Positions 6,955 to 11,815 of a stretch of 11,815 nt of DNA are shown here, one piece after another. The notes beneath the pieces are model-generated. The model was not told the origin of the DNA, did no database searches, and saw only the letters and a program-made list of their open reading frames with translations. The stretch spans positions 7,119-18,933 of the forward strand of contig DMUF01000154.1 in the NCBI GenBank assembly GCA_003476445.1. The letters run 5' to 3'. Every line of letters starts with the position of its first letter. Positions within the stretch are counted from its first letter, which is position 1. The translations under genes and the position numbers were made by a program. The DNA is from Gammaproteobacteria bacterium. Lineage in GTDB: Bacteria; Pseudomonadota; Gammaproteobacteria; Pseudomonadales; Azotimanducaceae.

Positions 6955-7665
6955 TCAGGTGTTCCGCGTGGCCCGCAGCGCGCCAAAGAGGCTGAGCCCA
7001 ACCAACAGAAACGCAACCGCGAGCAGGACGTACAGGACCGACCGCAGCGTGCGATAGCGGTCTTCAAGTTCCCGGCTCAGGATCGACAGCCGCTCCGTCG
7101 CGAGCGCCTGCGATTCCGCTGCCAATGTATCGATGCTGCTCTCGAGGCGCCGATCGATACCGCGCACCGTTCGATCGACTTTCGTGGCAGCCGCCAGCGG
7201 CAAGCGGCCATCCGGCGTCAGTGCTTGGGTCAGGGCGCTCTCATACCGCGCGATATCTATACTGTGCTGCCGGATGAGTTCGTCGATCTGAATCGTGGAT
7301 GACTCCAGCTCGAGTCGACGCGAAGCCTCCGCCAACACCGCAAGATGCTCTGCCACACGCCCCTGCCGGGACTCAAAGGCCTGCTGGTAGTGCTGCAGAT
7401 CCTCAGGGCTCTCGCCGCGCAGCAAGATGTTCTTCCACTCCTGCACACCGATCTTGAAATCCACCTGCGTCTGGGTGGCGCGGTACGCGATCTGCTCGAG
7501 CCCGTCCGCGGCGGCAAGACCCTCGCGCCACGCGCGATTCATCGACCAGACGGCAAACAGCGCAACGATACCGATGACCAACAGCGCGCCTGACAAGGTG
7601 GTGGCAAGCGAAATGAGCGCTGAGCGCAGCGAGGCGGAGCGACGCGCAGAATGCATTTTTTCCAT
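6955..7665 (-). CDS. Orphan membrane protein with MCP-like periplasmic four-helix sensor domain
   Basis: A 236-residue protein with one membrane helix near the N-terminus (about 14-42, ending FAVWSMNRAW), about 160 mainly helical residues outside, and a second helix near the C-terminus (LYVLLAVAFLLVGLSLFGAL, about 207-228), followed by only about eight residues. The segment VDFKIGVQEWKNILLRGESP is strikingly like the ligand-binding helices of methyl-accepting chemotaxis proteins, where FK.QVQEWKN.LLRG is common. No HAMP, kinase, GGDEF or chemotaxis signalling domain follows, so on its own it cannot signal in the usual way. ATG 7665 and ATG 7656 (with GGA closer to ideal spacing) are both possible starts. 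The open frame continues upstream to 8433 but there it is antisense to the hydrolase gene and not credible. Its stop is 2 bp before the Na/Pi transporter start, so the two are probably an operon and may work as a pair. Function is not known. Confidence 0.7.
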   Translation of the reverse strand: MEKMHSARRSASLRSALISLATTLSGALLVIGIVALFAVWSMNRAWREGLAAADGLEQIAYRATQTQVDFKIGVQEWKNILLRGESPEDLQHYQQAFESRQGRVAEHLAVLAEASRRLELESSTIQIDELIRQHSIDIARYESALTQALTPDGRLPLAAATKVDRTVRGIDRRLESSIDTLAAESQALATERLSILSRELEDRYRTLRSVLYVLLAVAFLLVGLSLFGALRATRNT

Positions 7666-7724
7666 TTCCGCATGGTACGCGCGGATTATGACGGAGTGTG
7701 ACACGTGGAGCCGCGAAGTTGGCT

Positions 7725-7730
7725 TATACT
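7725..7730 (+). promoter_or_regulatory. Possible -10 element for the MBL-fold/acyl-CoA synthetase unit
   Basis: TATACT (5 of 6 to consensus) lies 31 bp before the ATG at 7762, in the 96-bp divergent spacer. The best -35-like hexamer, GTGACA (7698-7703), is 21 bp upstream, too far for a standard promoter, so an activator or another sigma factor may be needed. On the other strand CATAAT (7690-7685) could serve the sensor gene but also lacks a good -35. Confidence 0.3.
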
Positions 7731-7761
7731 CGCCGGTCGAGCGAACGTCGGGGGGCACAGC

Positions 7762-8862
7762 ATGGCAACACTTCACTATCCCTATGCGCGCCACCCAGAA
7801 CCGGGTAGCACGCTTGAGATCGCACCCGGCGTACGCTGGATCACCATGCCGATGGGCGGTTCGCTTAACCACATCAACCTGTACCTGCTCGAGGACACCC
7901 ACGGCTGGTGGGTGGTCGATACCGGGCTTGCCCTGCCCGAGATCCGCGAACTCTGGCATCGCGTGTTCGACTCGGCGCTCGGGGGCAAACCTGTCGTCGG
8001 TGTCATCTGCACCCACATGCACCCGGACCACGTCGGCCAGTCGAAGATGATCACCGATCACTTCCAGTGTCCGCTGTACATGACGCGCGCCGAGTACTAC
8101 CAGGCGCGCGCGTTCTCCGGCGGCGGCAGCCCGCATTCCAGCTGGGCGAGCCGGGAGTTCTACCTGCGCGCTGGCATGCCGGGCGAGTATCTCGATGAAC
8201 TGCGCCGACAATGGGAGCAGCGCTCGAGCGACGGCATGAGCATGCCGGAAATGCCCGGCGGCTACCGCCGCCTGCAGCATGGCGACATCCTGCACATCGG
8301 CGGCAGGGAATGGCAGGTCGTGATCGGCAGCGGACATTCGCCGGAGCATGCCTGCCTGTACTCGGCGTCGCTCAAGGTCTTTCTGTCGGGCGACCAGATC
8401 CTTCCCGTGATCACGAGCAACGTGTCGGTGCATCCCACCGAGCCCGAGGCCAATCCGCTGAAGGACTGGATGCAGTCATTGGACGAGCTGCTCGCGCTGC
8501 CATCCGATTTGCTCGTCCTGCCGGCGCACAACCTGCCGTTCACCGGGGTGCGCGAGCGGCTGCGCTCGCTGCTATCGCACCACGAAGACAGAATGCTCGC
8601 GATCGAAGAGCACTGCACCAAGCCGGCCCTGGCGCGCGACCTGTTGCCCGTGCTGTTCACACGCCGGCTTGATCCGCGACAGATGATGATGGCGCTGGGT
8701 GAGGCCATCGCCCACCTGCATCTGCTCATGCACCGCAATCGGATCGAACGCACGCTGCATGAAGATGGTCACTACCGGTTCCGTTCCATCGATCCGGATC
8801 TTGCTCGACGCGCCCACCCGGGCGATCACGAAGCTCCGAGCGAGAGTCCCGTTCTGGTGTGA
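7762..8862 (+). CDS. Metallo-beta-lactamase-fold hydrolase
   Basis: A 366-residue cytosolic protein (no signal peptide) with the full set of dinuclear metal ligands of the MBL fold: THMHPDH at 84-90 (HxHxDH: His85, His87, Asp89, His90), His192 in GSGHSPEH, Asp211 in LSGDQ, and His256 in LPAHNLPF. Such enzymes hydrolyse esters, thioesters, lactones or glutathione thioesters; the exact substrate cannot be read. The roughly 100 residues after the core (HHEDRMLAIEEHC to the end) are helical, as in larger members where a C-terminal domain caps the active site. I chose ATG 7762, with GGGG about 6 nt before it; a GTG at 7705 in the same frame would add 19 residues that overlap the promoter region. 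The gene ends 39 bp before the acyl-CoA synthetase, in the same direction, so they are likely co-transcribed. This makes a CoA-thioester or fatty-ester substrate plausible, by inference only. Confidence 0.87.
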   Translation: MATLHYPYARHPEPGSTLEIAPGVRWITMPMGGSLNHINLYLLEDTHGWWVVDTGLALPEIRELWHRVFDSALGGKPVVGVICTHMHPDHVGQSKMITDHFQCPLYMTRAEYYQARAFSGGGSPHSSWASREFYLRAGMPGEYLDELRRQWEQRSSDGMSMPEMPGGYRRLQHGDILHIGGREWQVVIGSGHSPEHACLYSASLKVFLSGDQILPVITSNVSVHPTEPEANPLKDWMQSLDELLALPSDLLVLPAHNLPFTGVRERLRSLLSHHEDRMLAIEEHCTKPALARDLLPVLFTRRLDPRQMMMALGEAIAHLHLLMHRNRIERTLHEDGHYRFRSIDPDLARRAHPGDHEAPSESPVLV

Positions 8863-8901
8863 GCCCGAGGACCGGCGCAAACGCGCGGAGGAGCTCGCAA
8901 A

Positions 8902-10707
8902 ATGGGATTGCTTGACGTCGCCAAAACACTGGCTCAGGTTCCGACTCTGCTCGCCCTGAAAAAGGGTATGGCACCCCGGCCGCTCACAGATCGGGATTGT
9001 GTCGGCGCGCTCGTGGAGCGCAATGCGGCAACTTGGCCCGATGCGCCCGCTCTGCTGTTCGAGGGTCGCACGGTCAGCTGGCACGACTTCAATCTGCTCG
9101 CCAACCGCTACGCGGCGGCGCTGCGTGCTGAGGGACTGTCGCGGGGCGATACCGCCAGCGTGTTCATGGAGAATCGGGTCGAGTTCCTGGCGCTGCTCAT
9201 TGCGCTCAACAAACTTGGCGTCATCGCCGGACTCATCAATACCAACCTGCGCGGGCGCCCGCTAAGCCACTGCGTGACGGTTACCGCATCGCGCAAATGC
9301 ATCTTCGGCGCAGAGCTCGCGCCGGCACTCGCCGAGGTGCGCGCAGAGCTCGCACTCGATCCGGAGCGCGACTATCTCGGTGTCGCTGACGGCGCGCTAG
9401 CGGCTCCCGAGTGGTCCAGGGATCTGAACGCGCTGCTCGTGAGCGATGACCCCGGCAATCCGGTCGAGACCGCTGACAATCTGCTCGGCGGACACGCCTT
9501 CTACATCTTTACCTCCGGCACAACAGGGCTGCCGAAAGCCGCCGTACTGTCCAACCGGCGCTACCTGTCGAGCGCCTTACTCGCCCACAAGGCAGCGCTG
9601 AAGTGCTCCCAGAAAGACCGCATCTACGTGTGCCTGCCGCTGTACCACGGCACCGGCTTGATGATCGGCATGGGCGCTTCGTTTTCCTCCGGCGCCAGCG
9701 TGTTCCTGCGCCGCAAGTTTTCCGCGAGCAGCTTTCTCCGCGAGGTCCGGGAACACGGCACCACCTGCTTCATCTACATCGGTGAGCTGTGCCGCTACCT
9801 GGTCGCTACACCAGCCCAGCCGGACGATCATCGCAACCCGCTGCGCAGCGTAATGGGTAACGGGCTGCGCCCCGACATCTGGCCCGTATTCAAATCCCGC
9901 TTCGGCATTCGCCGCATCGCCGAGTTTTACGGCGCAAGCGAAGGCAATGTGGCGTTCGCCAATCTGTTGAACAAGGATTGCACCGTCGGCATGACATCCG
10001 TTCGTCACGCGCTCGTGCGCTACGACATCGACGCCGACGAGATCATGCGCGACGCGAATGGTCGCTGCGTGCCCGCAGCGCCCGGCGAGCCCGGGTTGAT
10101 GCTCGGTCATATCAGCCCCGACGCGGTATTCGAGGGCTATACCAACGCCGAGGCGACCGAGAAGAAGATCGTGCGCGATGCGTTTGAGTCCGGCGACGCA
10201 TGGTTCAATTCTGGCGATCTCATGCGCACGGTGGATGTCGGATTCGCGCTCGGCTACCCGCACTACCAGTTCGTCGACCGGATCGGCGACACCTTCCGCT
10301 GGAAGTCGGAAAACGTCTCCACCAACGAGGTGGGCGAAATCATCAACGCGTTCCAGCAGATCCGATTCTCGAACGTCTACGGCGTGACGATCCCGGGCAC
10401 TGACGGCCGCGCAGGCATGGCTGCGCTCACGCTGGCGCCCGGTACGACTGCGCTCGATCTGGAGGGATTCTCCCAGCACGTGATGCGCGAACTACCGGCC
10501 TATGCGCGCCCCGTGTTTCTGCGCGTCGAACCAGAGATCGACGTGACCGGCACTTTCAAAATGGTGAAGGGCGCGCTACGCGATGAGGGTTACGACCTGA
10601 GCCGGGTGCGCGATCCACTGTTCGTACTAAAACCGGGCAGTTCGCGCTACGAGCCGCTCGATGCTGAGTTCGCTGCAGAGATCGGGCGCGGAACAGCAGG
10701 GTACTGA
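8902..10707 (+). CDS. fadD6: Long-chain/very-long-chain acyl-CoA synthetase, FATP/FadD6 type
   Basis: A 601-residue ANL-superfamily ligase that activates fatty acids to acyl-CoA via an acyl-AMP intermediate. Motifs in order: the ATP P-loop YIFTSGTTGLPKAA (201-214), LPLYHGTGLM, MGNGLRPDIWPVF, the adenine-binding EFYGASEGN, the hinge region FVDRIGDTFRWKSENVS (Asp459 is the ribose-binding Asp) and the C-terminal TGTFKMVK (549-556) that supplies the catalytic Lys. DTFRWKGENVST and the GxxR-like context are hallmarks of the FATP (SLC27)/FadD6 subgroup, which separates it from E. coli FadD. The usual Gly after WK is Ser here (WKSENV). FATP-type proteins are often peripheral membrane proteins that couple uptake with activation; bacterial members also act on bile acids, steroids or branched acids. 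The ATG at 8902 has GGAGGAG about 8 nt upstream. It follows the MBL hydrolase by 39 bp and is convergent with the transglycosylase gene. Confidence 0.9.
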   Translation: MGLLDVAKTLAQVPTLLALKKGMAPRPLTDRDCVGALVERNAATWPDAPALLFEGRTVSWHDFNLLANRYAAALRAEGLSRGDTASVFMENRVEFLALLIALNKLGVIAGLINTNLRGRPLSHCVTVTASRKCIFGAELAPALAEVRAELALDPERDYLGVADGALAAPEWSRDLNALLVSDDPGNPVETADNLLGGHAFYIFTSGTTGLPKAAVLSNRRYLSSALLAHKAALKCSQKDRIYVCLPLYHGTGLMIGMGASFSSGASVFLRRKFSASSFLREVREHGTTCFIYIGELCRYLVATPAQPDDHRNPLRSVMGNGLRPDIWPVFKSRFGIRRIAEFYGASEGNVAFANLLNKDCTVGMTSVRHALVRYDIDADEIMRDANGRCVPAAPGEPGLMLGHISPDAVFEGYTNAEATEKKIVRDAFESGDAWFNSGDLMRTVDVGFALGYPHYQFVDRIGDTFRWKSENVSTNEVGEIINAFQQIRFSNVYGVTIPGTDGRAGMAALTLAPGTTALDLEGFSQHVMRELPAYARPVFLRVEPEIDVTGTFKMVKGALRDEGYDLSRVRDPLFVLKPGSSRYEPLDAEFAAEIGRGTAGY

Positions 10708-10718
10708 CGCGGGCATGG

Positions 10719-10775
10719 CCGCCCTGCCGTAACCCGGGCGCTCCAGAAGGGCACGCGGTTGCGGTTACAGGGCGG
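10719..10775. terminator. Hairpin between convergent genes (possible bidirectional terminator)
   Basis: CCGCCCTG, a 3-base bulge (CCG), then TAACC (10719-10734) pair with GGTTACAGGGCGG (10763-10775), giving 13 base pairs around a 28-base loop. The right arm covers the stop codon of the transglycosylase gene, and the left arm starts 11 bp after the synthetase stop. There is no T tract on either strand, so it is not a classic intrinsic terminator. Confidence 0.35.
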
Positions 10776-11418
10776 TGCTGCGCAGCTGCTCCATCGCCGC
10801 ATCAATACGTGCGACGTAGTGGCGCGCACGACCGGGACGGGGCTTGCCGGTGTTGTAGCCTTCGAGCGCGCAGGCCTCGGCGCCACACCGATCCCGGAAA
10901 TGCGAAAGTACCTGGGCGCCGCAGTAGATGTTTTCTTCCGGATCAACGAGCAGGTTCTGACGCGACGTTCCGCAGAACTCCGACCAGACCAAGGGTTTCA
11001 CCTGGGTTGGGCCCACAGCGCCGCGGCGAGAACGGGCATGTACCCGAAACTGGCTTTCGATCTTGACCAGGCTGGCCAGAAGCTCAGGATCAAGGTGATG
11101 GCGGGCGCTGGCTTCGAGAATCCAGCCGGCAAAATCATTTGCTGCTGCGGGTTGCACGCCGAATGCACGCGTCATGCGCGACCCGAAGTCATCTACGGCG
11201 CGACCCCAGGTTGTTGCCGGGGTCACAGCCGCCGGCACCGCAAACGCGAGGGTGCGCGGCTTTTCATCGACGGTTCCGTGCACGACCAAAAGTGGAACCA
11301 GCACGATCATAAGCCCTGCCATCATCTGCACACGCAGCAGTACCGGCAGCGAATTCCATAGCATCCCAAGCATCGCGAGGGTCTCCTGCAGCCCAAGCGA
11401 CGGCGTCGCGTGAGGCAT
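10765..11418 (-). CDS. Membrane-anchored lytic transglycosylase (SLT domain)
   Basis: A 217-residue protein that would cleave peptidoglycan between MurNAc and GlcNAc with formation of 1,6-anhydroMurNAc, in the periplasm. One hydrophobic helix (about 30-47, VQMMAGLMIVLVPLLVVH) anchors or exports it. The SLT fold runs from about 95: catalytic Glu121 in LVKIESQF, RRGAVGPTQVKP in place of the commoner AxGLMQxxP, NIYCGAQVLSHF and ALEGYNTGKP in place of AYNxG. The GPTQ and GYNTG variants are unusual but keep the key Gln and Tyr-Asn. Four cysteines (EFCG, IYCG, RCGAEAC) could form disulphides, in agreement with a periplasmic site. The ATG at 11418 has GGTGGAG about 4-5 nt upstream. The gene stands alone between a convergent synthetase and a spacer of about 330 bp, so a specialised role such as cell-wall remodelling at a secretion or septal complex is possible but not shown. 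Confidence 0.83.
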   Translation of the reverse strand: MPHATPSLGLQETLAMLGMLWNSLPVLLRVQMMAGLMIVLVPLLVVHGTVDEKPRTLAFAVPAAVTPATTWGRAVDDFGSRMTRAFGVQPAAANDFAGWILEASARHHLDPELLASLVKIESQFRVHARSRRGAVGPTQVKPLVWSEFCGTSRQNLLVDPEENIYCGAQVLSHFRDRCGAEACALEGYNTGKPRPGRARHYVARIDAAMEQLRSTAL

Positions 11419-11487
11419 TCAACTCCACCGTCCGAGTCCACCCATCAGATGGAACCGCGCATCGCGGCCGGACGACAACCTGCTTTG

Positions 11488-11516
11488 ATTCTAGCCAGAG
11501 GGAGGCGGACATTGAA
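11488..11516 (-). promoter_or_regulatory. Possible promoter of the transglycosylase gene
   Basis: On the minus strand TTCAAT (11516-11511, 3 of 6) is followed after 17 bp by TAGAAT (11493-11488, 5 of 6). This would give a leader of about 60 nt before the ATG at 11418. A better -35-like TTGACC occurs at 11532-11527 but has no suitably spaced -10. Confidence 0.35.
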
Positions 11517-11578
11517 CGCAGGGAGGGGTCAACACCTCGAATAAAAGACATTTTTATGACGTTGGCCGGCTCTATGTG

Positions 11579-11595
11579 AGTAGATGCTATCTACT
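11579..11595. repeat. Perfect 7-bp inverted repeat (operator- or hairpin-like)
   Basis: AGTAGAT, a 3-bp spacer GCT, then ATCTACT: fully matched arms. The GTAGAT/ATCTAC core resembles the half-site texture of the MarR-type sites in this window but the spacing differs. It lies about 160 bp upstream of the transglycosylase ATG and about 155 bp past the stop of the partial gene at the right edge. Confidence 0.4.
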
Positions 11596-11708
11596 AAAGC
11601 CGCGTAATTGTGTTTTTCGCAGCGCCGGCAAGGCAGTGGAATCCAATCTTCTTATGCAAAAACGATCTTAAAGAGGCGCGGCATCTGCATTCGCGCTATT
11701 TAGGCGGG

Positions 11709-11730
11709 CGTGGTCTTTAACAAGACCGCG
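11709..11730 (-). terminator. Short hairpin downstream of the partial right-edge gene
   Basis: Arms 11709-11717 and 11722-11730 form 9 pairs (one G-U on the plus-strand RNA) around the tetraloop TAAC, with core GGTCTT/AAGACC. It begins 21 bp after the stop of the partial minus-strand gene, a normal place for a terminator. No T tract follows, so the call is tentative. Confidence 0.35.
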
Positions 11731-11751
11731 CACAGACGTCTGATCCGGGGT

Positions 11752-11815
11752 TCAGCCCGCGCGCAGGGTACGGATAATCGCCTCGCGTTGGGCGGCATCC
11801 GAGACCGGGAACGAA
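11752..11815 (-). CDS. Unidentified gene, last 20 codons (5' part outside window)
   Basis: On the minus strand, reading from 11814, an open frame gives SFPVSDAAQREAIIRTLRAG and stops at TGA (11754-11752). The helical, Arg/Glu/Ile/Leu pattern and codon use look coding, and the sequence composition matches the real genes here, whereas the spacer beside it does not. Too little is visible to name a family. It would run in the same direction as the transglycosylase gene but is 333 bp away from it. Confidence 0.5.
   Translation of the reverse strand, partial: SFPVSDAAQREAIIRTLRAG

Larger units (their letters stand above)
11419..11751. other. Gene-free spacer, more AT-rich, with inverted repeats
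   Basis: No open frame here looks coding on either strand. The left third holds the leader and probable promoter of the transglycosylase gene. From about 11540 base composition shifts toward A/T, with oligo-A/T runs (ATAAAA/TTTTAT at 11541-11557, TTTTT at 11613-11617, AAAAA near 11660) unlike the flanking genes. Two inverted repeats are listed separately. Near the right edge a perfect 10-bp palindrome, CAGACGTCTG (11733-11742), lies just past the stop of the partial gene. The block could carry promoters, a small RNA or old unselected sequence. Confidence 0.5.

Noticed and set aside
7666..8433. Upstream continuation of the sensor-like gene's open frame on the minus strand (256 extra codons)
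   Set aside because: It is antisense to the conserved MBL-fold gene, its composition is typical of a shadow frame, and a normal membrane-protein N-terminus begins at 7665/7656.
9577..10479. 300-codon open frame on the minus strand
   Set aside because: It lies wholly opposite the acyl-CoA synthetase, whose motifs run unbroken; long antisense frames are common in GC-rich genes.
1..11815. Search by eye for CRISPR repeats, tRNA/rRNA genes, transposase or phage genes, and att-like direct repeats
   Set aside because: No regularly spaced repeats, cloverleaf sequence or mobile-element protein was found; the only notable direct repeat is the operator pair.

Overview
This 11.8 kb window is GC-rich and densely coded, with short gaps and no phage, transposon, tRNA/rRNA or CRISPR signature. 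It looks like a chromosomal stretch of an aerobic proteobacterium. A homospermidine synthase, a TesB-type thioesterase, an acyl-CoA dehydrogenase, a FATP/FadD6-like acyl-CoA synthetase, an MCP-type sensor domain and a periplasmic SLT transglycosylase all fit a lipid-using Gram-negative, probably a gammaproteobacterium. That placement is inference from gene content and style, not from a marker gene.

Layout. 1-618 (+): C-terminal part of homospermidine synthase, cut by the window edge. 634-7665 (-): a long same-strand run. In transcription order it holds an orphan membrane sensor-like protein (7665-6955), a Na/Pi-cotransporter-family protein (6952-5366, 2 bp downstream), an acyl-CoA dehydrogenase (5297-4041), a PNPOx-type FMN split-barrel protein (4031-3531), a MarR regulator (3464-2997), a MATE exporter (2977-1544) and a tesB thioesterase gene. 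The tesB gene overlaps the end of the MATE gene and carries an in-frame amber codon and a frameshift. 7762-10707 (+): a metallo-beta-lactamase-fold hydrolase and a long-chain/very-long-chain acyl-CoA synthetase, transcribed divergently from the sensor gene. 10765-11418 (-): a membrane-anchored lytic transglycosylase, convergent with the synthetase. 11419-11751: a gene-free, more AT-rich spacer with inverted repeats. 11752-11815 (-): the last 20 codons of an unidentified gene.

How the parts may work together. The MarR gene has a good sigma-70-like promoter whose -10, likely transcription start and ATG are covered by a perfect 14-bp palindrome. An 18/22-match copy of that site and its flank lies 545 bp away, inside the first codons of the MATE gene. 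This suggests autoregulation and local control of the exporter, with tesB as a coupled third gene that has since been damaged. The acyl-CoA synthetase, acyl-CoA dehydrogenase and (broken) thioesterase point to fatty-acyl-CoA metabolism, though they sit in separate transcription units.

I found no clear new defence, mobile or biosynthetic system. The points most worth a second look are the doubled operator, the doubly damaged tesB, the orphan MCP-like sensor paired with the phosphate-type transporter, and the structured spacer near the right end.
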